DNA of 64,000 nucleotides from Icerya purchasi (lineage: Eukaryota; Arthropoda; Insecta; Hemiptera; Monophlebidae): positions 590,141,643 to 590,205,642 of the forward strand of contig CM077115.1 in assembly GCA_039619475.1 (NCBI GenBank), in the 5' to 3' direction. Positions 46,821 to 57,889 of the stretch are shown piece by piece (the stretch's first letter is position 1; every line of letters starts with the position of its first letter). The position numbers were made by a program, and so were the translations under genes. The notes under the pieces were generated by a model, which saw nothing but the letters and a program-made list of their open reading frames with translations, was not told the DNA's origin and did no database searches.

Positions 46821-47449
46821 TATAATCCCTGTACTCCAATCTTTCCTAAGCTCTATTTCTAATCGTCTCTCTATTTAACCCTTTCCATAATTTCTGTAGT
46901 TGTTGGGTCAAGCCGCTGGCGCGCCCAAAAAAACAAATTTTTCGAAAATATTTTAAACTGGGATTTTACTTCGATTTTATATTTTTTATGCGAAAATGTT
47001 TTTAATAAACAAAAAAATATTAATTTGTAATGGATACTACCATTATTCTTAAAATTATGAAACATATAAATGTTTCAATAAAAATTAGGCGTAATTTATT
47101 TAACTAGTGTTCGCCCATTGGTCTAAATTCGACCATAATTATTTTCAAAAATTTGAGAAAAACATACATGAATTTGCATATTTTCAAAAAAAAATTTCTT
47201 CTATACATTTGTTCATTGTATATCTGAGAACATACACTTTTATATATACTTATAATACAAAACAGTTCAGTACCATTATAATTGAATAAAAAATAAATTC
47301 GATAAAATAACAGTAAAACAAAATTTAAAATCCCTTATTTATTGATATTAAATGACACCTTAAGATTTAGTACACTATAAGAAAGGCAATAATGATGATT
47401 ATTAAGAAAAGTTAAAACATTTTAATGAGAACCGATTTACTGGCTGTAG

Positions 47450-47663
47450 CGATTTATTTTTCATTTTTTGTATTCATTTTTTATTTAAATAAGAAAAGGA
47501 AAAATAGCAACTGTTTGCAATTTTTTTTTATTGATAACACTAAAGATCGTCATCAGCTACTAAATAACAAAAAAAAAAAAAAAAAAAAAAAAAAAGAAAA
47601 AAAGAAAATCGTTTAATAAACAGAAAAGAAAAAAGGTACTGAACTGTTTTGTTTTTGCCTATT

Positions 47664-47675
<12 letters not shown>
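47450..47675 (+). repeat. Dispersed repeat, partner of 6316-6450
   Basis: Same ordered blocks as the copy at 6316-6450, here with an expanded poly-A run inside. See that entry. Confidence 0.4.

Positions 47676-47711
<36 letters not shown>
47671..47711. repeat. (TA)n microsatellite
   Basis: About 40 bases of alternating TA. The longest such run in the window. Confidence 0.95.
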
Positions 47712-47713
<2 letters not shown>

Positions 47714-49072
47714 GCTTTAAGTATGATTGACACATTATAAAAAAATTTCAAATTTTCAACAAAAGTATTTTTTATTTTAGCACTAGTTCATTCATGAAAT
47801 TAGTAGTATTTGTCTCAAAAACCTATTTCATAAGGGTTCATCATTGCTAGAATTACATTAACAAGAGACTAATCTCCACTGCGTGTATAAAACAGTGAGA
47901 AGATTAAAGTAATGGTAGCCTTCGCTTATCATTCTTATCTCTATTTTATGTCTTTCTGATGTTTCTTAAATGTAAATATAAATTGAAATAAAATCGTATC
48001 TGAAGAGATTTTTTTAGTAATTATCCTTGTTATTTCTGATCTGCTTGTTAATTACAGTATTAAATTGTGAATGTTTTGTCGTTTCCGTTTCAAACAATAT
48101 TCATTACCACTTTCACTTGTTTTATAAACATAACTAAAATTTTTCATTCCGGTTTAAAAGTCTAATTATTTTGCTATTAGTAATTTTTAAAACTTAACGT
48201 TATAATCCAGAAGAAGTGTGATAAAATCAATTGCGAATGTTTAATCCCGTTTTACTGAAGAAATTATAGTGACGATTGTAAATTACTTAGTTTATTAATA
48301 TGATCATAAAAAATGCATTGGTTGTGCCGAAAAGTTATTTATTGATTAATATTTTTTAATATAAATTAATAAATTAATATTTTGTAACAATTCAACGAGG
48401 CCTAGAGCAAAAATTAATATTTTTAAAAATTCATAGAAAGGCAAACTGCCGTATTTAAGATGTGAATTATATCCTTTTTGATATAAATTTTACTAATCAA
48501 CTGATTTTTTTTTTTTTTTTTTTTTGGCTTTCATATGGAAATTAAGAACGACGAGTAATAAGAGGTAACTTTGAAATAAACGAAATCATTACGGTGTTTT
48601 TAAGTCAACGTACCATGAAAATAAGATTATAGCTAAAAATAGCATGAACTTTTTCATTGCTGACGGCTTCATTTACATCTGTAGATCTCAAAACATTTTT
48701 GCAGATTTTATACTAGTCATATTTCGTTGGAAGTAATTGTACGCATTTTTATAGTTTCGATTTATTAAAAATAAATTGATTTCAAATCATAACACGCACA
48801 GAAGCGAGAAAAAAACAAACAAGAAAGCTGTTTCAGTTATTTTGAGTTTTATGTGAAATAGAGTGTTTTTCAGTTTTTAAAAAAATATATTGTAATTGTT
48901 AAATCTGGTTCACATATTTCCAGACTTAGAAAAGCTGATGAATTTATTAATATACTTTTTCCTACAAAAATTGAATGTACATAATATAAATAATTTGAAT
49001 GGAAACTTTAATGGCCACGTTTGTCTACAAAAGTATTACTGAAAGTCGAGAAATGGTATTTTATTTTACAGA

Positions 49073-49159
49073 ATGGCAAGTTTCAAAGAGATTGTATTTG
49101 ATAGAAATATTTTTGATAACGAATTAATTATATACGAAGAAGTTGTTAAAGAAGCGGAG
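49073..49159 (+). other. Exon-like segment of unknown origin in intron 4
   Basis: Just after an acceptor-like 'attttattttacag' comes an ATG opening 29 codons (MASFKEIVFDRNIFDNELII then YEEVVKEAE), followed at once by a consensus donor GTATGT. A second coding-like stretch follows 'ttattgcag' at 49245: in frame +2 (49247-49390) it reads CVNVDETFYEEGGLKIEANF and ends at a stop. Spliced directly the two are out of frame, so this is either a pseudogene, part of an unidentified element, or chance. The first segment is phase-compatible with ArfGAP exon 5. Not recognised. Confidence 0.25.
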
Positions 49160-50069
49160 GTATGTTTCACATAAAGAAATTCGTATTAAGAGTTTCTTTA
49201 AGGTGTAGTTTACGAAATTATTAAATTTAAATTTATTATTGCAGGTAAATTATGTGTAAATGTTGATGAAACATTCTACGAGGAGGGTGGTTTGAAAATA
49301 GAAGCGAATTTTACAAATTTAGGCAAATTAAAAAAGTTAAATGGAAAAACAAAATTTAATTTAAGACATTGGTTCTTCTCGCACTTTTGATTTAAATAAA
49401 TCAACAGAAATTTTGTCGTCACATATTAACGGTATATATTAGATGAAATATTTGAAACGTTTGCTTTACATATAAAATACATTACTTTTTGTTAATTAAC
49501 CTTTTTTCTAAAAATATCCCGTTTCTACCGTGCAGTGAAAATGGTCATAACTGTTTTTTAATGAAACGGGGTTTTTTCAATAGAGAAAATTGCATTCTAG
49601 TTATTTTTCACAGATATTCATATTCCAAGTTTCGGAATTTTTTATGGTTGGAAACTTGAAGTGCTTCTGAAAGGGTTATTTATTGTACATACGTTTGAAA
49701 ATATAGCTGATTTTATCTTACATGAATCTTAGCATTCTGCTGCTTTTTTATACATGCTTGTTGTATGGATAATCTAGAGAATATAAGGCAGTCCGCTAAA
49801 ATATTTCCTTTCAGTGCAACACATTTGTCTTCGAGATTTTAACAAAATAACTGTTTTATCACTGCAACACTTTTTATGTTTCCTGAATCACTTTTCGATA
49901 AATACAATATTTAAAAAATTGCAAATTCGGTGAGATCTTTAGAAGAATCACTAAGAGCTTTTAGACTTACATTTATTTATTTGTTGTTATTATTTGGGCT
50001 CGTCAAATATGGACATTAACCCGGCGCAAGTGAAATTTTTCTATTACTCTAGAAATTTAATAAAAACGC

Positions 50070-50810
50070 ACTAAATAGTAAAAAATAATTATTTGATAAA
50101 AATAATATACGTAAGAATCATCATTAATCCTCAACCATTCGGTTGGTGGACAACCTATTCTCACATTTTTTTTAGATGTACAGATATAGGTTGTATACTA
50201 AGCAATTATTATATATGTAACGCAGATGTACACACGCAAGACTACATTCGGAACTGATTAGTAATCGTTTGATTTATCGATATACAAGTGCAGTCCCGTG
50301 TGGGTCTGCTGTGTATTGACCTAGCGCGCATATGATGTTGTACGTGGTGGTTTGCTATTGCCTTCCACGTGATTACTAACGATTATTTATTTATTTATTT
50401 AATTCTTGTAATAAGTTCGTCGTCGCTCGGGATCGAACCCGTGACCGCCATATCGGAAGTCAAGCGCTCTAGCAACTAGGCTATCGCGAGAATATTATGA
50501 TAATTTTTAAACAAAATATTAACTTGTTGCAGTTGGTACTGAATTCAAATTACAGCAATATTTAGAAACAATTTAATGAGCCTAACAGCATAATCACTCC
50601 TTTTCTATTAGTCAAGTACTGGAAACATCATGAATATTGAAAGCGCTTTTTAATTATTATTGTGCTTTTAATTTAATGTCGACTCCAAAAAGTTAACGTT
50701 GTTTAAGAATTACCATAACTGAAATATAGTATTTTTTATCATTTAATTATATCTTACTTTTAAGTACATTTTTGTTGAACTTTTAGAGTAAATCTTGAAA
50801 TCAATTACAG
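50070..50810 (+). repeat. Dispersed repeat, copy B, split by a SINE
   Basis: Ordered block similarity to 30560-30950 on both sides of the SINE at 50185-50490. Non-coding. Confidence 0.45.
50185..50490 (-). mobile_element. tRNA-derived SINE
   Basis: On the minus strand the head (50490 to about 50418) resembles a tRNA: A-box-like TAGCCTAGTTGC and an exact B box GGTTCGATCCC, with an anticodon-arm-like CTTGACTTCCGATATGGCGG between them. The acceptor stem does not pair properly, so it is not a functional tRNA gene. A body follows with GGAAGGCAATAGCAAACCAC, a phrase typical of insect SINE bodies, and a (TAAA)n-like run links head and body. RNA polymerase III would transcribe such elements; LINE machinery moves them. 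Confidence 0.72.
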
Positions 50811-50824
50811 AAAAAAAATATCAT

Positions 50825-51090
50825 CATCTACAGTCGTCACCCCAGATAGGATATATCGTGATTAACATTTAATCCACCGGTGATTTTGTAATTTTCCGCC
50901 ATTCTTGTGACGATTCTCTGCTTGTGACGTACGCATTGTGCCAGTGACAATCTTGTATGTAATACAACATCTGTCCATCTCTTAGGTGTGCGTTCCGGCG
51001 GGCGTTTTCCATTAATCCTTCCCATGACCAACTTCCATTCCCTCCTGGTTTCTTATTATATGTCCGAAGAATTTCAGCACTCTCATTGTG
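50825..51090 (-). pseudogene. RTE/endonuclease-RT LINE 3' end
   Basis: The minus strand gives ESAEILRTYNKKPGGNGSW, MGRINGKRPPERTPKRWTDV, SLAQCVRHKQR and EWRKITKSPVD. This is the conserved extreme C-terminus of insect RTE-like ORF2 (GR..GRP..RWTDDI, ...A.DR..WR.....VD). The frame shifts between the segments. The 3' end carries GATGATGAT before a T-rich stretch rather than poly-A, as is common for RTE elements. Confidence 0.7.
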
Positions 51091-51519
51091 ACAATCGTTG
51101 ACAACTTTTTTGTGACACAAAAAAAAAAAAAAATATATATATATACATATATTCCACATTTTCGGTGTAAATTTTTTAAAATTATAATACGGATAGATCA
51201 ACCTAAAGTTCTGATACTTTTTGCGCTATATAAATCTGGGTACAGATTCAAGAATAATGTTTGCAGATCAGTGTTCGATAATTGTGCATTTAGATGAACC
51301 GCAACGTTCAGCAATGAATAACCAGAGAACCTTTTGTAGAAATAATGTTTGCGTATTAATTTTAAACGGTTATAATATTTTTGATTTTTAACCTAGTAAT
51401 GGTTAAATAAATCACAGAGCAATTATTTTATAAAATGTAAATTCGAATTATTAAATAATACTCGTATTTTTTTTTTATAAAATCGTTAACTACCTAAACT
51501 TATTAATATGTTAATGTAG
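51091..51519. other. End of intron 4
   Basis: A run (51119-51133) and (TA)n-like sequence, then AT-rich DNA to the acceptor 'ttaatgtag'. Nothing recognised. Confidence 0.5.
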
Positions 51520-51657
51520 GAAAATAACTTACCACCTTCAGCAGCGTTGTCCTTATTCAACCAAGAAGGTTCACACTCATTATCGAAAAGTTCAGACGAA
51601 AATATTAAATCAACGTGCAGTTCCAGTAATAAGTACGGGATCGGAAAACGACACAGC
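51520..51657 (+). CDS. ArfGAP2/3 exon 5
   Basis: Residues 181-226, linker region: ENNLPPSAALSLFNQEGSHS and SSSNKYGIGKRHS. Low conservation is expected here; the final IGKR(H)S leads into the conserved KK.GLGA segment of exon 6. Ser-rich. Acceptor 'ttaatgtag', donor GTACGT, phase 0. The open frame and phase agreement with exons 4 and 6 support it. Confidence 0.85.
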
Positions 51658-52050
51658 GTACGTATCACATTTTGTCTAAAGTATTCCTATATAGCATTGC
51701 GTGATAATAAATCAGTGCTTTAAGACATAGACATCTTTTCAAATATTTGACATTAGGATGATGTTTAATAACATTGATAAAATCTGTAATATTTAAATAA
51801 TGTAACAGTTTACTTGTTTATGAGAAGTTCCATTGTGCATAAAATGTAGGTAACATAATATTCTTTAGTGAACAGCTTAGTGCGAGAAAAAAAAATTTTT
51901 AGAGGTTTTTATATTTAATTTTCGCGATTTCTTCTCGCATCTATTCTATTTTTCTCATTGATTTTTCAATTTCAAAATATTCTACTTATTTTGAACCAGT
52001 ATTAATGAAAGCACATGAGCCGTTTTTGTTTCGATATTAAATATAAATAA

Positions 52051-52778
52051 ATAAACAAGACAAACAAAAGTATATTCAAAAAGATTAGTAGTCAGCAAAA
52101 GAAATGCTTAAAGATAATATTACCTAATAAAGATCAGGTTAACAGCAATATTAGCTGGTGGAGAGAAAAAAATGAAATGTCTCCAAGGATGTACTACTTT
52201 TATCACCGATTACTTGAATATAAGACCACAAGTAGATCAATGGCTACAATGACAAGAAGTAGGACAACGAGGAGTAATAGGGAGGTATATTTTATTCGAC
52301 CGAGAGGCATAAATAGTAAGATTGATAATACTGATGAAATAGTTCTAATTAAGCTTCTAGAACGAATCCCAGAAGATATTATGCAAAAAGAAATAGGAAC
52401 TTGGAAATTATTAATTAAGCAATGGTTGATTGATAACACGGAGTGACATTAGAGTAGATAAACTGGAAACTGGCTGTGGCGGAGAATCGACCATTCCAAT
52501 ATATTTATCGAACTCGTGGTTATGAAATTGAATAAATAAGTAGTTTTTTTCTTTGTTTTCATCTATTTTAGTCTTGTTTTAATATTATTATTCTATTTTT
52601 AGTTTTTATAGTTTTCTCACTAATTGTAAGTACGAAAATTAATAGTATAAGAAAAGACTTTTGTTACATATTTTTCTTGAATAAACGATGATAAGCGTGT
52701 TGGGCACCCGCAGACGGGCAGTATGCCTTGCGGGACACACAACTTATTTCTTTAAAAAAAAAAAAAAAAAAAAAAAAA
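52051..52778 (+). mobile_element. Poly-A-tailed retroposon of unknown family
   Basis: An open frame at 52051-52446 (the ATG at 52177 is internal) reads NISWWREKNEMSPRMYYFYH, then REVYFIRPRGINSKIDN and IVLIKLLERIPEDIMQKEIG, ending IKQWLIDNTE. A 3' UTR of about 305 bp with a small GC-rich hairpin-like segment (gggcacccgcagacgggcag) and an A25 tail at 52754-52778 follow. This structure is that of the 3' end of a LINE or a retroposed transcript. The protein is not one I recognise. Confidence 0.5.
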
Positions 52779-53386
52779 TATTAAAATTCATGAACTACGT
52801 AAAAATCATTCGACATTATGTTTCCGGGTAACATATGTATATTTAATAATCATTATTTATTAATATCACTATTAACCGACATTGTCAATTGATTTTTATT
52901 CATTTTCCAGAATTAATGCATTTCTGTTTTTTCACGTTTACTTGTTTATGTTTATTTTAAACTATTTAAATTTTTTCTAAATTCTATTATCTTTGCCATC
53001 GATGCTTTTTTCTATTGCTTTTCCTACCTTTCACCGTTTTTTTCAAACTACTTCCAATCATTATATATATTTACTTTTTTGTCTTTTACATTTGTTTCTT
53101 TTTCTCTTAATTTTTACGGATTTTATCTTTATTATTTTTATTTTTGAAGTAATATTAACGGATCACCATTATTAGAAGTCTCGCGGCATTTTTCTCTCCA
53201 TTTTTTTGTATTATAGAATTTATTGTTTTTTATCTCTAACAATTATTTCCACGTTTGAAGCGTGCGATGCTACTATTTACCTTTAATTTCTCTGTTTCTT
53301 TATTTATTTTCCACTTTATACCTTTATTTTCTACGAATTTTCAATAATATGATTATTTTATATTTTACTTATATTACTTTTGTTTA

Positions 53387-53417
<31 letters not shown>

Positions 53418-53769
53418 TTTTCACATTCAATTTTAATTTAAACTCACAACAGTCGTTCTGATTTATGCTGTTTCTTTAGTTCCTTTAGTTCTATTTAATC
53501 ATCATCATTTTTCCGCATATACCAGCTTTTGCATTTTGAGATTTTTACATCTGTTATTTGTAAAGAATTCATTTCCGCGGTTTCATAATAGTGTAAGTTC
53601 TGAAAGTGCATTCTAAAATCCCCCTCCGCCCCCCGAGTTTGTAGGAATTGATATTGTATGTGCAACATTAGTAGACTTTGCACTGGCTGTATTTACGTTT
53701 GATACTTAAAATTGATATTTATGAATTTAAAGTTCACTTACTATATATTTCAAAATTGTTATTGCACAG
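52779..53769. other. Rest of intron 5
   Basis: T-rich sequence with a (CT)n microsatellite at 53389-53413; no coding or element signal. Confidence 0.5.
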
Positions 53770-53913
53770 TTAGGAGTCAAAAAAACTGGACTTGGAGCAC
53801 AAAAGGTGAAAACAAATTTTGCAGATGTGGAACGAGAAGCCGAATTAACCGATCGCGTGAAATTCACAGAAAAATCAAATTCACCCAGTGAGACTCAAGA
53901 AAATGAAGTTGAG
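53770..53913 (+). CDS. ArfGAP2/3 exon 6
   Basis: Residues 227-274: LGVKKTGLGAQKVKTNFADV then EREAELTDRVKF. GLGA.KV..NF.D.EREA is a hallmark of ArfGAP2/3 proteins, in the basic region that binds COPI coatomer. Charged tail SETQENEVE. Acceptor 'attgcacag', donor GTAAAA, phase 0. Confidence 0.95.
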
Positions 53914-55480
53914 GTAAAACGTACATTTCAATTAAAGTGTAAATTTTTTATCAGCTTTATATTTACATTTTCCGGTTTCAATAAGGTAATGGTGTTAGTC
54001 GGATTTCTAAATTTTCCCTTAATCGAATTATTTTTTATAGAAGATGGGGAAACAGCTTAGTGTAATTCACCGAAAATAATGACTAATCTCCATCAGTATA
54101 GGTAGATACTTTTAAAATGATTCAGTATAACGTATTTAAGAATAAAAAGAAATTATTTTAATTAACTAAGCTAAGTTAAGTTTTTGTATGGTTATGTAAA
54201 ACAAAATTACGTGAATCACTCAATTTCACGTTCTTCATTTTTCTTTCAAGCATTAGTTACGACATCAACATTTAACGATACTTAAATTAAAGCAAAAATA
54301 ATTGGACCATAGTTTTTATTTACAAAATCTGTTTTAAATTCGTAGATTGTAATAGACGATATTTAAATTCCCATCGAATTTGTGTGAAATTATTGTTTTT
54401 GCGAAGGAGGCAGTACCTTATTGATTTCACATATTAAGCACATGACTTACTAATTAATAAATTAGGCAAAACTTATGCATATTTTTTGAAGATAAAAAAA
54501 TAACAAATGGAAAAGGTAAGATTTAATAATTTTGCGAATAATTATAATTACAAGTTGTCACAAAAGTTAATTTGCACACGTATAGAGTAGATGGTTAAGA
54601 TTAATTTTTAAATGCATTCTTAATTGTACTACGAAAACATGGAAATTACTAAATTTTAACGTGCAAATTTTTTAATATGTTGTTTTTATTTATTTTTTCT
54701 ATTAAATTCACATTTATTGAGGAATTTAACCGCAGCTTACTATATTAGTAGTTGAAAGTTGTAGCCAATTTATTATCACGACAATAAAGATAAACAATTC
54801 CATGGAAAAACTTTAAATGACTTTGCTTTCCGCCAAGATAAAGTATTATCGCAGTATTGTCTTTATCGTCTCTGGTTTGCTCTTGAGAACGTTTTCACCG
54901 CAAGATTATCAAAATGCACCACGAATTATTAATTAGAGAACATAGTTTAACACTGACTTGTTCGCAAGTTCTAGTTAAACGATCTTTTACCCAATGTTTT
55001 ATAGATTTCTTATTAGATCTCTATTATTTAAATTAAGCATAATGATAGAATAGATGGTATCGCGGTGAAACTGGCTGTTTTAAGTAATTTCACATTACTT
55101 TATATATTGATGTGGATTCGATTTGAGCTACCTCTGGAACCACTTGATATAGATTTTCTATCCTTTACGATCGGACCAAATTCTCTCAGAGCATTAGGTT
55201 TTTCTCTTTTTTTTTTTTTTTATTATTTTATTTTTACACAGACTAATGGAAAGACTAGTCGACACCAAGTATCCAATAAAGAAAATTGATTGAAACCATA
55301 TATGTATTTAACAAAAAAACCAACAATCAGACTAGAAAAAAAAAGATTAACGGTAACATCAAAATTGACTACTTTCTTAAAATGTTACGCCGTATCAACA
55401 AAAGTAATGCGACGACTAGACTATATGAAGTTCCGCGCTTGACGACCACCAGCCGCGACGATTACAATACGATGTACTAA
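53914..55480. other. Start of intron 6
   Basis: AT-rich unique-looking sequence; no gene or element recognised. Confidence 0.5.
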
Positions 55481-55486
55481 TTAGTT

Positions 55487-55870
55487 AACGCGAGAAATTA
55501 AAATTAACAATTATCACGCGCGCGAATAAGCTTACCCCCACCCGTTTTCTTTACCCTGCCTTTACGGGTTTTTATAACAATCTCGCGGCTCGACATTACT
55601 CGGCTCATCTTATTTAGCGCTTATTGCCGCCGGCGCATATCATTGTCTTAGCTGCTGACCACTACCACTCAGACACTATACCGTCTCTACCCCAGCGCGA
55701 CCGTGTACTCGACGATTACGCCACTAAACTCGGGGATTTTTGGTATCGGCCAAATAAGCGCAACCAAGACACGACAAATCGGCGATGTAAAATATATCGA
55801 CGTTCAAGAAGCCGAGAATTAATGAATAAATCGAAGAATAATTTCTACCTCGAACGTCGAACAAAAGATA
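55487..55870. other. GC-rich, CpG-rich block of unknown identity
   Basis: About 380 bp that differ sharply from the AT-rich surroundings: cgcgcgcg, cccacccg, ttgccgccggcgc, ctcgcggctcgac and many other CpGs. A 102-codon frame (55624-55932) covers part of it, but resembles no family I know. Candidates are an LTR or 5' UTR of a retrotransposon, or an intronic regulatory island. No boundaries or duplications seen. Confidence 0.4.
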
Positions 55871-55929
55871 GCGCCAAAAGTACCGAATCCGTCTCAATAT
55901 ACACATTCCTAAATTTAAAAATAACATAT

Positions 55930-57030
55930 TGATTTCTGATGTAAGTGTTAATATTATCTAAAACATTTAATAATAGTTTAATTATCTGAATAATAATGTG
56001 TACTCGTATTACAATAGCATTGGTCTGTCTCAAGTTTACATGTAAATTAATATAGTGAAAATTTATTTGCACTTATTTTTACTAAGAAAACAATGAAGGA
56101 TTAACTTAATTACCCTACAAAGGATAAATGAATAATAAGCACATTCATTAATAAAATGGTTATTAATTTTTTTTTTTTCTTATGCGGTGGATATGCATTT
56201 ATCAATACAATCTCAACAAATAAAAAACAATGATCAACTTAGTTTTTCTAAATTAACTTCTATTTTTACTAATGAATATACAGTGATTTTCCACGCACTA
56301 AGATTTTCAGTAGGTCTTGGTAATATTAAAGCTATTTTATTAACATTGAATTTTAAAATTCGCTAATCTACCATCCCATGTTTGCTTTTTAACCTTAAAT
56401 TTAATTATATCTTTTGCTCCATGTAACAGTTTTTTTATTCACTTATGATAATTGAGTCGTCTGTAAAAATCGCTTAAATCTTCGCTTATATGAGGATCTT
56501 GAGAAATAAATTTATTGACCATAATATTAAAGATTGAATGATGAACGAAAATTTTTAATTCCGTATTCCCCTAATGAGTTCTCGAACCTTACAAGTATTT
56601 TTTGTCCATCTCTGTATTCAAAGACGAATTTTTTTAACGATAGACGCCAGTTCGAATCTATTAATAATAACGACAAATGTCTGAAAACATTATATGAAAA
56701 GTAAATATATTAATAATGGGCGCAATCAACTAAAAGCTAACTGCTAATCCGATTTTTTTTTAGAATGAGTAATATTATTTTAAAAATCGAAGAATTGCTA
56801 AAATTTCATTAATCGATTCTAAAAATTACTTTTAAAAGCGATCGACATTTGTCGATTCTAAAAGTGACTGAAATTCATTAGCTGGTTTCTGTAAGCCGCT
56901 TTTGTAATTTGTTTAAAAAATTTTATAATAATTGAAATTTGTTCAAGTCGGTGATATAATATTTAAATTAACTTTGTTTTATGAATATTATTATAAATTT
57001 AATACAAAATTTCATTAAACTTTTTATGTC
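55930..57030. other. Intron 6, AT-rich
   Basis: No recognisable content. 'cgaattcta..aaaagcgatcgacatttgtcgattctaaaag' near 56830 is a short imperfect inverted or tandem motif only. Confidence 0.45.
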
Positions 57031-57033
57031 TTA

Positions 57034-57881
57034 CACAGTGCGTCTCATAAGTTTTGTACAAAAAAATGGCAAAAATTTTTCCTACAAATTTTTAATTCGA
57101 AGCAGTTCCCGTTACATTGTATGCACCTATTGGCACGTTCTTCGAGCTTTCCCATAGCTCTTGAAAAATCTTCTCTTGGAATCATGTTCAACTTCCTCGT
57201 CAAGCTTCATGAATGTCTTCAATCGAAACAAAACGGTCTCCAATCAACTCGATTTTCAGCTTTAAGAAGTCGGGAAGGACTTAAATCTGACGTGTATGTG
57301 AATAAATACCGAAACCATTTTTCTGGTCAAAAATTGGATGTTAAATGCTGCGATGTGAGTCGACGCATTGTTGTGCAACAAGAAAAATGATCAATCTTTC
57401 TACAGGTTCGGTCTAGAACATTTTGATAAAATATTCGATTAACTATACTTCCTTGGGAAACAAATTCTCGGTGCACAGTTCTTTTGGAGTCAAAAAAAAA
57501 AAAAAAACGACCAACATTGTCTTCACTTTTAATTTCGGAAACCGCAATCTCTATCCGACGGAAACTGGCTATACCAACGAAACACACTAGTACGATACAT
57601 TACAGGCTCACCGTAAGCAACTTGTAACATTTCAAACGTTTCCGAAGCACTTTTACTGGTCTTAAAACATATTCGCCAAATGTTGTTCAGAATTTTTCTT
57701 CATTTCAGAATTATAACCGTGCGCCGTACAACCTTTACGCAAATTGCAATGATTCGATCGACTTGTAACTTTGTATTGGTCGTGAGGAAGGTTGTAGTAG
57801 CAAACTCCTAAAATTTCGTGAAGATGGTGCTAGTATATTGGTTTTAGAAACATAGTCATAAAACTTTTGAAACGCACTGTG
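57034..57881 (-). mobile_element. Deleted mariner with TIRs
   Basis: Ends CACAGTGCGTCTCATAAGTT (left) and CACAGTGCGTTTCAAAAGTT (right, reverse complement), flanked by TA (57032-57033, 57882-57883). The minus strand keeps part of the N-terminal HTH_48-like domain (ASETFEMLQVAYGE, TSVFRWYSQF near 57650-57550) and the C-terminal end (SKRRFFKSYGKARRTCQ, RCIQCNGNCFE near 57180-57090). The catalytic centre is deleted. 848 bp in all, so non-autonomous. Confidence 0.85.
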
Positions 57882-57889
57882 TATTGTAA

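Larger units (their letters stand above)
44905..46935 (+). mobile_element. RNase H LINE, 3' part, split by a mariner
   Basis: Contains the end of the RNase H domain and the C-terminal block (frame 45010-45505: WVPGHSGIEGNELAEFLARG, SIIRLRLGHSLLPSSRF, CDANHIFFECPALDSERSAL, LGLPTPYNSFFVLSFPSP). After the mariner (45506-46820) about 110 bp of 3' sequence continue to a tail GTTGGGTCAAGCCGCTGG...CCC and A7. Strongly 5'-truncated. This is the best-preserved RNase H LINE copy of its region. Pyrimidine-rich sense strand as in the other copies. Confidence 0.85.
46940..50070. other. Intron 4, mostly unrecognised AT-rich sequence
   Basis: Contains a dispersed repeat (47450-47675), a long poly-A (47570-47594), a (TA)n tract and the exon-like pieces at 49073-49390 listed separately. 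A T17 run at about 48508-48525 could be the tail of an antisense retroposon, but its body was not recognised. Confidence 0.45.

Noticed and set aside
50418..50490. tRNA gene on the minus strand
   Set aside because: A and B boxes are present, but the acceptor stem does not pair and a SINE body follows directly; kept as a SINE head.
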